Below, piece after piece: positions 32,691 through 44,769 of a DNA stretch of 64,000 nt. The notes under the pieces are model-generated. The model saw only the letters and a list, made by a program, of their open reading frames with translations, ran no database searches and had not been told where the DNA came from. The position numbers were made by a program, and so were the translations under genes. The DNA is taken from the NCBI GenBank assembly GCA_018873245.2, contig JAEMBT020000004.1, positions 372,001 to 436,000 of the forward strand, read 5' to 3'. The stretch is from Archegozetes longisetosus. Taxonomy: Eukaryota > Arthropoda > Arachnida > Sarcoptiformes > Trhypochthoniidae. How positions within the stretch are numbered: position 1 is the first letter of the stretch; the number at the start of each line of letters is the position of its first letter.

Positions 32691-35257
32691 TCGGATTACA
32701 GTTTTTAGCGCTAGCCTTTTCGTGGTAGATGGGGTTCCCGACCCCCCACCCCCAAGTATGATACATCATTGGACTAAGCTCCTCGAGCTGAACACTTTGA
32801 TACCATACTTGGCTACTTCTGACCTGAACCTGACCACTTCTGGTCAACTCCCGACGGGAGTGGCCGACCCCGCCATATGATATATTATTGGATTCAGGAC
32901 ATCGAGCTGAGCATTTTGATACCTCACTTGATCAATTATCATATGTAGTTCTCGAGATATTCATCATTGTTTGGTTTAGTACTTCGTAATGAGTAAACCT
33001 GTAGCGCAATTCTGGTACGAATCATAAACTCAATCCTTACTTAACTTTAAGATCGGATTTAAAGATCGCTTTATGATTGATCGTTAAATGGCTTAGGGAT
33101 TGATTCTTGAAACAAATCGTTAAGCGATACTTAAAAAATGCATTTTTATACACTTTTAGTACGAACTTTGAGGCACATATGATATGAATAACAATAACAT
33201 TTATAAACAATATAAACATCAATTCAAAATGTCTGCGAATAAAAAGAGAACTCCGCGCTTTAGTGATGAACAGATCAATTTACTAGTCGATGATGTAATA
33301 TCCAAATATGCAATAATTAATAGTAAGGTACGTTTATTATTAAATGACAATATTTTTTGTATAAAATTATAAAAATTTTCATTTAGTTAAACAATAATAT
33401 CACAAATCAAATGAAAGTTAAAACACGGAAAGAATCGGCACAAATAAACAGTAGTTTCTCGTGTAAAACGATACCTTTGAATGCATTCGATATCATTATA
33501 AATCTTAATTGAATTTCCACTGTCTCTGAAAACCCGCTACTTCCTTAAACTTTTTCGGGTTTGGTCTTCAATAAATAATACTCGAGTGTATAAAACTAAA
33601 TTTTTGATTTAAAAGTGAAAATATAAACGTAAACAATAGTTAAGTATAGCTTAACGACAGGCTAATGCTTGTCTTTAAATTAAGTATTAATCCTTAATTA
33701 ACGAGAGCTTTGAGAATCGATCATTACTTTAAATTGTACTAAACTCGATCTTTAAGTTTAAGATCAAGTTTAGTATGATTTTAAGTAATGATCGATTCTC
33801 AAAGCGCTCGTTAATTGAAGATCGAAACTTAATTTAAAGACTATAATGATCGATCTTATAATTAAGTAACGATCGAGTTTAGGATTCGTACCGGAATCGC
33901 GCTACAGGTTTACCCACTTTCGAGGGGGTTAGATCTCGGTGGCCAGAAGTGGTCAGGTTAAGGTTGAAAGTAGTCAAGTGTGGTATCAAAATGTTCAGTT
34001 CGACGAAATAAACCCAATGATGTATTACACTTGGGGGTGGAGGGTCGGGAACCCCCTCTGCCACGAAAAGATTAGCGCTACCGTTTAGTTTATTTCAACT
34101 GATTCAATGTGTGCGTCATTTTTTGTGATCACAAAAGAACGAATGACTTATTTAAGCAAAATGATTTATCGATCAAAAGAGGGTTTAAGCCAGTGATTCT
34201 CAACCTTTTAGTTACAAAGAGCTATCTCAAAAAAATATGAACGCAATTTGATATCAATTTGATTTTTTAAATTTCATTGTGGAAACATTTTTAGGTTTTC
34301 TATAAAAATAATTTCAATTTTCAATTAAATGATTGAAAGTGTTAAAGTTATAGGGTGTGTCAAAGGGCCGAAAATAGTCGATCTACGGACCGCGGATTAG
34401 CAATCACTGGTGTAAGTTGTTACTGATTAGTTGAATGGGATATATGGAATTTTGTGTGATCATACATTTTTGGACGTGCAAATCCAAAATTAAATCGATT
34501 TACCTCCATCGAGCATAGTTTTAGTTGTAGGTCAAGTGCAAACATTTTTAGTAACCGTAGTCTTCAAAGTGATTAAACTTAACTCAATCGTACTTTTATT
34601 CAGTTTTTTGCTTACAAACAACGATCTATCGCCAAAATATGTGACACAACAAGCACTTGTTTTAGCGTGGCTCTGATCAATTTAAGTTACATAAATTCTA
34701 TAATAAATTGAAGAACTTTTTGGAAATATTTGAGCGTCTAACAAATTTTTGACAATTCGCAGGACAAAAATCAATAGTAAAACTAGTGTTTCGAATAATA
34801 ATTGACTCATATATCGAACAATCGATATTTTCTCATCAAGCATTTTATACTTCTTTACTTGTGCTGTTATTGCGTTGGCTTCAATTATTTTTGTAACTCT
34901 TGTCTTAATACGTACATAAATAGAAGTAATGAAAGCGTTTGTTTGATGAAAAAATTGATTGTATTAAAAAAAGCAAAGGGCTTTCATTTCTAGTGTTTTA
35001 TGGCTTATTTAATATCATATGAATTCTTACTGTTCTAAGACTTTTGATATTTTAATAATGTTATAAAAAGTTTCCGGAAGCACTATATTTTATTCCATTT
35101 AAACTTTTAATTTAACTCTTATATTAAATTTTACTATTTGTATTTATTCAGACAATTCTTCAAATGTAACAAATAACAGTATAACAAGATTTGAAGGACA
35201 TATCCAAAACTCGTATGGACAAGATCACATAACTATAAATACTGACTTGCCTTTAAG

Positions 35258-35304
<47 letters not shown>

Positions 35305-35333
35305 CTACTACTACTACTACTACTACTACCGCC

Positions 35334-35367
<34 letters not shown>

Positions 35368-35528
35368 CAATGGAAATATCAGATCATGTATCAAATATTA
35401 GACGCGAGAATAGACCTCAAACAGAACTTCCGACTTACGAACAAATAGTAAGAGAAGAAGGAATGCCGCCCGAATATAATCAAGCGATCATTACTAGCAA
35501 TGTTAATATTTATTATGAACGTGTTTGA
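31737..35528 (+). CDS. Two-helix membrane protein with LPxY/PPxY tail
   Basis: Two exons, 31737-31986 and 35152-35528. The donor GTGAGT at 31987 and acceptor ttattcag at 35151 join in frame to give 208 aa. Helices lie at about 13-33 and 37-56, followed by a basic KLYACVRK stop-transfer. The tail has Asn-X-Ser/Thr sites (NNSSNVTNNS), then Thr24-Ala-Asn11 encoded by (ACA)n(ACT)n(AAT)n, and ends with LPTYEQIV (176-179 LPTY) and MPPEYNQAI (189-192 PPEY). PPxY and LPxY bind WW domains of Nedd4-type ubiquitin ligases, so a trafficking adaptor role is inferred. The paired LPxY/PPxY recalls Commissureless, but homology is not shown. Two nested MITEs fill the 3.2-kb intron. AATAAA lies at about 35699. 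A paralogue-like gene follows at 38175. Confidence 0.7.
33004..33902 (+). mobile_element. Element carrying a Myb/SANT-like gene fragment
   Basis: The ends are inverted: gcgcaattctggtacgaatc at 33004 and the complement of gcgcgattccggtacgaatc at 33902, with TA on each side (33002, 33903). The right half contains a 170-bp imperfect hairpin (33671-33841). Its coding remnant (33229-33450) is a Myb/SANT-like DNA-binding domain, the accessory protein of many Harbinger elements, so this is probably a deleted Harbinger relative. The apparent 2-bp duplication is not the usual 3 bp. Confidence 0.72.
33229..33450 (+). pseudogene. Myb/SANT-like domain fragment with intact intron
   Basis: Exon 33229-33327 encodes MSANKKRTPRFSDEQINLLV and KYAIINSK. 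The donor AAG|GTACGT and acceptor tttag at 33386 join it in frame to LNNNITNQMKVKTRKESAQI. Together they match the Myb/SANT-like pattern (FSxEExxLLxELV...Y..I.NK...N..KxxxWxxI). The frame then runs on to a stop (near 33510) without a recognisable C-terminal part. It lies inside the element 33004-33902 and could still be spliced within the host intron. Confidence 0.65.
34083..35151 (+). other. Rest of the PY-gene intron
   Basis: AT-rich. Around 34830-34920 one frame reads a hydrophobic stretch (ILYFFTCAVIALASIIFVTL) ending at a stop. It resembles a membrane helix and may be a decayed extra exon, but there is no splice support. Confidence 0.25.
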
Positions 35529-38174
35529 TATCAGTTTGGAATCAAATTTAAATCAAAATTTTCTATTTTTTTTGAATGTCCCATCTTTAGTATTGTCTGC
35601 CTCAAACTATGTAAAAACAGACTTTGATCATAAGTAAAGCTACCTAAATCTTTAGAGTTCATGAATATTAAATACATTAAATAATTTGCTAAATTTATAA
35701 TAAATATTTTTTTATTTGAATAGGTTAGGTTAAGCTATTTTTATCAACAGATTACTTTAAGAGAATAGAAAAAATTGAAGTTAAATGAATTTATAATTGG
35801 GGAGACTTGTGAAACATCAAATCAATTCTGAATGACTTTTCAGAAAACTATTAAAGTTTCTATTTATATACTTTGGTGTGAAAACATTCTTTCACTCTTT
35901 AGGTAATTTTTTAAAGCTAAGATAAAACAAACTCATCATAAAATAGCGCAAAATATTTCTTGAACACCATCTTCAAAGTGAAAGCAATGCTCAAATTTTC
36001 AAAGATAATACTTCCTATCAAATGAAAAATCGATTCTATTCTACTAACGACTCGAGTATTCAATGCTTTATTATCTCAACTTTCTATACATCACATTTGA
36101 TTTTCGCAATCGTTGACTCTTTCGATGATGATTAATAAATATGTTAGGATATAAAAAGCACTCAGTATCCTGTTTATTAGAGCATCGAATCCATCAATTA
36201 TGCAGCAATTCATTCAGATTTTTTCTCGTTATACAATACATGAATAGTTGTTGATTCTTGTATTCAACACTATATCTTTGCTTTCAATTCTCGATCGATA
36301 TGAGTGAAAGATCGTTTGATTCTCAGATTCTGATCAATTCTGTGCTTAAAATCTTAAAAATATATTGATTCTGCTCACAAACAATGGTTATTGATTTGAT
36401 TTTATTAGATTTTGCATTAAAAAGAAAAGAAAGAAGTATTTTAGTTCATTAATAAAGTCATGATAAGAATAAAATAGTTAAAACTGATATAACTCTTGAT
36501 TATACTTAAATAGAACAAGAATGAAGTAAGGAGTTCGAACCAAATATTGCTGACGTATTATTCAAACTCCTAATCAACTCTTATGACTTTTGGGACGGTT
36601 TTTTGTCTGAGAAAACATTTGTCCTTTTCTTAAGAAACAATGTTTTATAACAATTCAAAACACTAATTTCAAACGGTTTGGAATTTTCTTTTAAACATTG
36701 TTTTAAACTGTTATAAAACATTTCAAAATAAAATTTTATTGAAAAGTCGTGACCTCTATTGCGTCAATTAATCCCAATTATGTACTGTATTATTGACAAA
36801 CACATGTCTTTCATTTGGACTAAATATGTTTTGATTTTATAAGTAAAAATATTAATTAATATTATACGAGTTAAAAGCGAGCCAAACCCAATTCAATTAC
36901 TAAAGTAGAAACCAGTCTAAAACATTTTAAAATAATGAAAAATGTTTCATAACAATTGTTTTAGAACATTGCTTAGAAATTGTCATTTTTCCAACTATAG
37001 TATCTGTCTTTTGAAAAATGGTTAGTTTATTTTCAATTCAAAATATGACTAACTTCTAACTGCAAATACGATTATATTCAAATTCATTAGGAAGTATCTA
37101 GCCCTCAAAGATCATAGTCTGTATTTGGAATGTGTCGACAGAAGTTCTGTTGCACTTGAAAGAAGCTCTCTTATGCATTTCAATAAGTAGTCAGATGTGC
37201 TCGGGCTTCAAGCTTGAGCCAACTTTTGTTTATATCTAACATTAACTGTCGATATATTTACTCCTTCACTCTGCTATCGATCATCAGTTGGAATCACTGA
37301 ACAACATTAGATTCTTTAAGTTTAATCAAATAAGTTCTATATTTTCGAAATAAAGTTTAGTATTAATTCAATAAAATTGGGATTTGGGTGAAAAACAAAA
37401 CAACGGCATAAGTTGCTTTCAAAAAGTCATTTATAAAATTTAAAATATTGTCCTCTACTGTCTCTTATCTTGACCTTCAGTTAAACACAATTTATTTTTC
37501 GGCGGATTTCATGACGTAAACAAATCAATGAAATATTGCGCACAAAATCACAAACATTTCCTATGTTGTTTTCATTATAGCGTTCGAGCAAAGCAGTGTT
37601 CAATCAGTTAATATGTGTTCGAAAATCTAAATGCTTAAGTTTTTAGTATCAGTTTTTCTATAAAGATCTATTTTCTGTCATTTCTGGTCAGTAAATCGGT
37701 TGCATACCATTGAGAATAGTAAGAAAAAACTGAACTTTACGACTCTTTTCAACATTTCAACATTCTTTACGAGTATATCAACTTACTTCTCTTTTATAAA
37801 ATGTCTGCGAGTTAAGCACTTCTTTTACAATTGGCAACTTCAAATGTGATTTAAAACTCAAAGATCTTATAATATTATATCAAAACCCAACGGTAACTGA
37901 AAAAGTTGTTGTTTAGAAACTAAGCTGAAGAGTTAGTTCAGAGCTTTCATCTGCATTATGTCCAATGATTACAATTTTCTCATAACTTTATAAGAAAAGA
38001 GAATTTCAACTCAAATATGGATTAACTAAACATTTACTTTTTAAAACCACTAGTTTGAAAGTTCTCACAGCGAAAACGACTCATTTACGATTTGTGCAAT
38101 GTAAAAGATTTGTGAAAATTACTTGAATGTATTAAATTTGACTCAAGTTTGATTCGCAATAAGTTAACTCAATA
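35529..38174. other. Intergenic between the two small membrane-protein genes
   Basis: AT-rich. Imperfect inverted tgttttataac/gttataaaaca motifs lie at 36640-36730, otherwise nothing recognised. It presumably holds the promoter of the 38175 gene in its last few hundred bases. Confidence 0.4.
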
Positions 38175-39415
38175 ATGCCATTAGCTTCTTATCGTGGATC
38201 TGGAAGTGGCGCCAGACATATGTGAGTATTTACTTTGAATAAATTAAGGCAGTTTTTTAAACAGAAAAAGTTATTTACCAGAAGCTTGAGAGAGTTTAAT
38301 AGTTTCGTTTGGGCATCATTTAAATAGCTTTTCTCAATGAAGCGCATTATTGAGAAAACACTACCGAATATAATGCTTTTAGATAAGAACCCAAATGATG
38401 CTTATAAACAACACAACCTAAACAACAGTTGATTGTATTGAATTGAAAGGCTTATATAACTGAATGCTTCACTTCAAATGAAATGCTATCCATTTGATTT
38501 GGCGCTTCGATGGAAAATAGTATGGTTTGAGCGCTTAAACTAAATTATCGCTTGATTAACAATCGATAGGTTCTTTCTAATGAACTTTAACTTATATTAC
38601 AGAAGCGTTTGTTCGCTTAAGCTTTGTCTGATGCCACTTTAGCTAATGTTATTTTTGAACTTTACAGTAACAGTTTTTAGTTAAAGATTTTGTATTCAGT
38701 CACTTACGCGAAAAAATACTTTGTTTCGATAGGGAAAAATATAAATTATTGTTAAGTTTAGGCAAAATATATTTCACTTTCAAAATTCCAAGTGAATAGT
38801 CCTGAGATTAAAAAGTTTAGAAAAGTAATTTTGAAATACAATATATTAAAGTGCCATTGATTTATGTCCACTATTCATTGCAAAAAAGCACTCCAAATGA
38901 ATTTGTCAAAAGCCTTGACGAAAAGCAATCTTATTTCAAATGGCTTTTTTCAGTAGTGATGGTATATTAAAATAATAAATCTCTATTTTCCAAAATAAAG
39001 CTTTGGTGTGAGTCCACGAGAATTCCTAAGACTTTACACTTACGGCGAGGTCAACAAAAATCCAATATATGGATCAATAATTGTCATCATATCCATAATA
39101 TTGGTCACAGTCTTCTTATTATTAGCTCCAAATTCAGTCCAACCGATCGCTACTTATATCGCATTCACTTTATTGCTATTAATTCCACTTGTTTTTATTA
39201 TTGTAATACTTTTTAATCATCTGAAGAAAAAGTTCTTAACTCCGGATATGGATGACAACAATGTAGATGAAAATCAGACATATAGTGAAATACATAGAGA
39301 AAGCATTGCAACCGTACAATCACCTAATGATAACACAACAACCTCTACTCTCTCAACAATTTATAACTCGCCAAAAGACTATGAGATTGCGCCCAATTAT
39401 TCAAGAATTGTTTAA
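38175..39415 (+). CDS. Two-helix membrane protein with tyrosine-rich tail
   Basis: Exon 1 is 38175-38221 (MPLASYRGSGSGARH, 15 codons plus 2 bases), with donor GTGAGT. Exon 2 is 39001-39415, with acceptor caaaataaag. The join gives ATC and 153 aa in frame. Helices lie at about 41-58 and 65-87, with a basic HLKKKF stop after the second, so both ends are likely cytosolic. The tail is acidic, then Ser/Thr-rich (NDNTTTSTLSTIYNSP), with Tyr in QTYSEI, TIYNSP, KDYEI and PNYSRIV at the C-terminus. The layout matches the gene at 31737-35528, on the same strand 2.6 kb upstream, so they are probably diverged duplicates; this one lacks a true PPxY. An AATAAA overlaps the stop codon (39414-39419). Confidence 0.65.
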
Positions 39416-39419
39416 TAAA

Positions 39420-42400
39420 CTTTGTGCTTATATAATTTAACAATTAGTTGTTTTCTTTGATTATAAAAAATGATTCTCAATTTGTCTGTTGTTACATTGA
39501 ATATTATGCATACATTTATGTCAAATTTGTTTGTCTTAATTATTCCTTTAGATTTTTTAATTAATTTAGATTTTGGATAGATATATGACTAATTATCTAA
39601 ATCTTGTCATAAAATTAACGTTTTCTGGTAGTCATTGTTTACGCTTTAGAATGAGAAACCTTAACAAGTACAACATTCTGGTATTATTTGAAACAACTGT
39701 AATCAAGTATGAATGCATACAAACCGTTTTATCATTTTGATGTCCATCGGAATGGTCTCGAACCTCATAATTTGTAGTATCTTAGAGTATAACATTCACA
39801 TAAAAATATTTTGTTCGGAAGAAAATTTTCTATTACTAACATTAGAGCAATCCGAATGTGATTTTGATATACGATAATGGCTGAAGAAATAGCTCAAAAA
39901 TTCTAAAGTATTCAGAAGACACAGTTTTTATAAATGCATTCTAGAGTTTTATCATGTTGTTTTAAATCCAAACCCAACCGTTCTATAACTAGGATTCTAA
40001 TAATCCAGTGAAAAACTGAGTTCAGATCTCTGAACATCTAACTTAATAATGAATTCGATTACGAGATCTAAAAAAGTGTTGAAGTAGAGAAACAATAACG
40101 TAAATTTGATTCTTTCCATGTGCCAGACAATTTGATCAATCAATTCAATTTGAGAGTATCTTAGTTGATTCGCAATTGTACACATCGTCTACATTTAGTT
40201 GGAAAGTTTCAATAATCATTTCTCATGCAAACAGAAAAAACAGAAAAGTCACTTTACTGCAAACCTGGCATCGAATCAAATGATGTCTGAAAAACCTTGT
40301 TGGTCATCTACGAATAATAGAAATATCAAAAGTCAACTTACTGTATTATTGTAAAATAGCGATTATCAAGTTTTTATTGATTAAGTAATATAAACATTTA
40401 GAATAACAATTTCTATGAATCGATAACAAGTATTTGTTTTGAAAGAGGAACATAACAAGTCTTGTAGTTTAATTGCTAATGCTTCAAATTTGACGCCGAA
40501 TCTAATCAGTAGAGTAGATGGTTGTCAACGTTTGCCTTTCAGTTATAATAATTAATTGTTATTAAATATGATAAATTTAAATATTACAATTTGATCAACA
40601 TCTTTATCAAGAATTTTTTCAAATGACAACCTTAATTATGCACAGAGTATGCAACTAACTATAATAATCAAAATGTACGATTTATTTTATTTTACAATAA
40701 TTCAATACAATAGTGGAACCATCTTGACCTAACTTTTAAATTTTAAATAATTTAATTGATCATTATTCCGATTTATTAACTTATCAATTGTGATGTAAAC
40801 AAACTAAGAGAACAATGGTCAATTGAGCTCAATTAGCGAGTCTGATAAGATTTCTAAATTTTCTTATCATTCAATATCACTTTTTGAATCTTTGAACAAA
40901 TTATTACAAACACATAAGTTAAACCAAAATGTGATGTAAATGAAAATATCCTATTTACATGTTCTATTCTAACAACAATGAATTGTGAAACATTAAGACA
41001 ACATTCAACTTGGACAATTGAAAATAAGATATTTTTGACAAAATCTGATTCCACATATAATTTGAATAAATACTTCATAATTATTTGATATTATTGAATA
41101 AAAGCATTCCTATTTTAAGTATTGCTTAGGTAGTTTTTAAAGACAAAATTAGATATTTTTATTTACATTACATTTTAGTACTACTTATGTATTTATGATA
41201 ATTCAAAGATTCAAAGTCATGTTGAATGATAAAAAAACTAGGTCTTATCGAATGTACCATTGGGTTCAATTGGTCGGCGTTAGTTCTTGTACTCCATCAA
41301 TACTTGAAGTACTGCATCATTCGATTGTATATCAAATTTTTGACAAGATTTTAATCAAGTATTTAGATTTCTAATACTATATATGTTGATAAGTATTATT
41401 GATATAATACTTCAAATGATTCAATAACTAAGATGTGTGTTATTCCTAAAAATATTATACCAAAACTATTGTAAAACGAGCGAACTCTGAGTTAGTTCAA
41501 GAATATTCTCTATTTTGGACAATAGTCAGAATGTAATGAGTGCTGCATATTTTGTGTAAGTTTAACATTTTAAGTTAAGCATCTATTTGTCGCTGTTCAA
41601 TAATAAAATCAATACTTTTTATCGAATACTATGTAAACAGTGATAAATTATCCGAATAAAAGCTCAAGTAATTTTAAATGTGAATAGTTTTGAGAGAGTG
41701 GCTTTCGCTCAAAAAAAAGAAGTTTTGGTGCTTTTACTAAATAAATGTGTAGAAAACTATTTCTAAAGCTAAATATGTGCCCAAAAAGTTAAAAATTTGA
41801 GCACAACTGCATTAGATTCAAGTTTTATTTTTTATGCTTAAAAAATTAGGAATTTTTCCATAAGAATAATTTGTAATTCATGGGAAAATATTCACTCATA
41901 ATAATGACAATAAAAAGTGTCACCGAGTTATGATTGATGCGACGGAAATGTCATACAAGGCTTTGACTAAGAGATATTTTGGCTATTCCGTTCTTTATAT
42001 AGAGATCTGGTTGTTGAATGATGAGCTTCAAAGTTATATTCTGTTTATGATTCAGGTCTTTATATCGAGACTCAGTGACAAAACTTAGATCTTATCAGAA
42101 TAAGACTCATGAATGCTGATAAGGGCAATAAATAATAACACAACCCTATGAGCGCATAACACATAACTTCAGATATTTTATCTAGTTGTCAGATCAAACA
42201 TTAAAACCTCAACTTTAATTGAAAATGCATCCGATCTACAATATTTTTCTCATTAGTACCGTCGACAGATAAAAGTTATGTATTTGTCATCACTAAAAAA
42301 GATGCAGAAGAGTTGATAAACCTAAGGGCTCAATAACTCATTGAGACCTGTATCACGTTTAGTGATATTAATCGATAAACGAATACTTAAAAGATTAGTT

Positions 42401-43130
42401 TACAACTTTGATAAAATGGAATTTGACTCATCTTTGTATTAAGTTAGTTGAGTCAATGCCACATCGATTACAAGAAGTGATAGCTCGAGAGAACAGTCCA
42501 ACTTATTATTAAAATTATTTGAATTGAGTCACAGTTGACTGTTGAACTATTTTGATTGAAATAGTTTGATATGTTTTATCAGTAGCTTTCATTCTATGAC
42601 TTATTATTTTTCTTATGAATATCAAATAAATTGACTTCAGCTACGAATAACATTATTACTCACATGCTTTTTAATTATTGAGTAATGCCATAGTTTGACT
42701 CTATAAACTTATAGTTTCAATTCCTATCTCGTCCCTCTTATCTTATCCAAACGCATCAGAGATTAATCCGGGATCTACGCATAACTTTTTTCGACCTACT
42801 GTACAAATTATTCTTGTTCGAAAAATTATCTGATGTGACTTTCAGATGCAATGAAGATTAAAACAGAGACGAAAATGAATAAAAATTGATAATCAGAAAA
42901 TTTATGGTGTGTGTGCTAAAACTTATATGAGTTTTATAAATGTAAATAATGCATTGATTATTGAATATTATACTAACCTTAAGATTCCTCTAATTTAGCA
43001 AATCAATTTGTATTAAAAGGCGATATATTTCTGAGTTTAATCTATTTAATTTTGGGAACCTAAATGTTACCACTAATGGTTCCTTAAATCAAATGTTTTT
43101 TAGGTTAAAACTTTCGTTATCTTCATTGTG
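39420..43130. other. Gene-poor intergenic region
   Basis: AT-rich. Minus-strand frames at 39997-40185 and 40854-41078 have hydrophobic patches but no family motif, splice support or conservation that I can see, so they are not called as genes. No RNA gene recognised. Confidence 0.4.
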
Positions 43131-43133
43131 ATA

Positions 43134-43234
43134 CAGTCGAATCCCTCTATAATGAAGTCGGATATAGTGAATTCTCGTTATAATCAACCGATTTTCAGTG
43201 CATTAGACTGTTCGTTATAACGAGAGGCGACTGC
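43134..43234. mobile_element. Very short pogo-type MITE
   Basis: Ends acagtcgaatccctctataa and, inverted, cgttataacgagaggcgactg, about 100 bp apart. The CAGTCG...TATAA layout matches pogo-like termini. The target TA is present at left only. Confidence 0.5.
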
Positions 43235-43400
43235 ATTAAAACTGTATAAATGTTTTATTCTATAAATATAATCTATATTATAGACTCTATAATAATGAAA
43301 ATAATAAATATGTTCTATTTTAGGTTCAAAATCAAATTTTTCTTAGTTACAAAAGAATTAAAGGAATAAAAAATCGTTTAAATGTCCTTTTCGATTTCAG

Positions 43401-44093
43401 TCTAACGAGCTAACTTCACAAATTGTTGATTAGGAATTAGTTCCGTTTAATTTTTAAATGTTAGTTAAGGTCAAAACAAATAAAATTTAAAACTATTGGA
43501 TGCCAAGCACTTAATTCGGTACACAATTAATCTTTTAAGATTTTTTATATTATATTTAACATAAGGGCTGTTATATTGAACGCAAAGCATTTGCCTAAAA
43601 TCTGACCCGAAAAGGATTTATAGTAAGGGGTCACTTGGGTGTAGTGGTCATGTAGTGGTCATGGTTAGCGAGTCGAACCTTGGGGCGGAGGTTCCAGGTT
43701 CGAACCTCGTAGTCGCTATACTTCTTTGACGGCGACATGCTGGCCCCATGTCCTCGGTTATAACCGCCTTTGACCCGATTTGGCAAGACGTACATGCCCG
43801 CCCGACCACCTCGAAAAACTCACTGTAAATGGGGCTCGAGTGAGTCTCCCGAAGGGAAGTTGGGCCCGTGTTAGTCTCCCAAAAGGGAGGGAAGTGTACG
43901 AAAATGAAATGAAAGGATTTATAGTATGTAAATTACTTGAGAAGTCATGTTAAAACAGATTAATTCTATATTGAATTAAATACTTGCTTGGCATCTAGTC
44001 ATTTTATATTTGATTTGTCTTGACCTAAACTAACATTTAAAAGTTAAAAGGAATTAATTCTTAATTAACAAGTTGTGAAGTTAGCTCGTAAGA
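43401..44093. mobile_element. Palindromic MITE, family A, copy 2, containing a SINE
   Basis: The arms match copy 1 at 14797-15185: taacgagctaacttcaca...gatgccaagcacttaattc at left and its complement ending agttagctcgtaaga. A 286-bp SINE plus its duplication sits in the middle (43626-43926); without it the element is about 390 bp, the same as copy 1. Confidence 0.85.
43626..43911 (+). mobile_element. tRNA-derived SINE (family 2)
   Basis: A 15-bp target duplication aaaggatttatagta (43611-43625 and 43912-43926) is present. The head has a tRNA-like A-box region (gggtgtagtggtca, about 43639) and a B box (ggttcgaacct, 43697-43707). The GC-rich tail ends near gtacgaaaatgaaatg. Its sequence differs from the SINE at 3547-3896 apart from the tRNA-like head, so two families are present. 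Confidence 0.87.
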
Positions 44094-44099
44094 CGAACG

Positions 44100-44765
44100 C
44101 TTGTTTGTGCGCTATTTTTCTTCTGTAGAACTTGAATGGTATCAACATAAATGTTGAAACACTAGCATTAATGCTTCTCTGTGGCGAAATCAGTGATTCT
44201 CCCACAGAATGTGTTTATCGTATTCAAAGTCAGTTACTTATTGAGCTTAATTGCGATCGTAATGCTTTCGTATCTTTCACAAGAAATAGACGTAATTTTA
44301 TTTTGTTTGTCAAGTCTTCATACTAGGACTGTCTGCCAATTTCAAGCTAAACTATCTTTGGTCGTCATGTGTTTTTAGAGAAGAAAACGCAAAGTATTCA
44401 TGTGAAGTCATCTTAAAAATTGAAAGATTCTCGAACCACCTTTTCATAGTACAGTATATTTGATTGAATAAATCGACCAGTAGCTTGTCTGAAATTGTCA
44501 TAAATCGTACTTGATATCATTGATTTTCAAGTTGAAAGTTCGATGTTCTATTATTTTCAATTTTTGAATTTTAGGTTCTTTTAGATCGATGACTAATTTT
44601 TATCTTATCAACTAAATCAATATTTTAGTTTTCTGAAAGAACGTGAGGGCTTATACGAATACTAATAGAAGTGCTTTTCGATATTTTTCGAAATAGGATA
44701 AAAATTATTCTATTAGTCGAATGATCAAATGAAAAGATCCTTTAAGGGATATGATCTAACAATGG
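44100..44765. other. Intergenic
   Basis: AT-rich. Two overlapping short frames at 44132-44378 show no domain. Nothing supported. Confidence 0.35.
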
Positions 44766-44769
44766 GCGC

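Larger units (their letters stand above)
32706..34082. mobile_element. MITE family B, copy 1 (in intron), with nested insertion
   Basis: The ends are inverted: agcgctagccttttcgtgg at left and ccacgaaaagattagcgct at right. Long subterminal blocks (gttcccgaccc; gaccacttctggtcaactcc; aacctgta) are shared with copy 2 at 48362-50990. Its centre has been opened by the element at 33004-33902. The flanks cagttttta and ccgtttagt suggest a diverged duplication. Confidence 0.8.

Noticed and set aside
39997-41078. Two minus-strand frames (39997-40185, 40854-41078)
   Set aside because: Hydrophobic composition is common in AT-rich DNA; no motif or gene structure found.
43697-43707. B box ggttcgaacct as a possible tRNA gene
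   Set aside because: Part of a SINE, with no complete cloverleaf.
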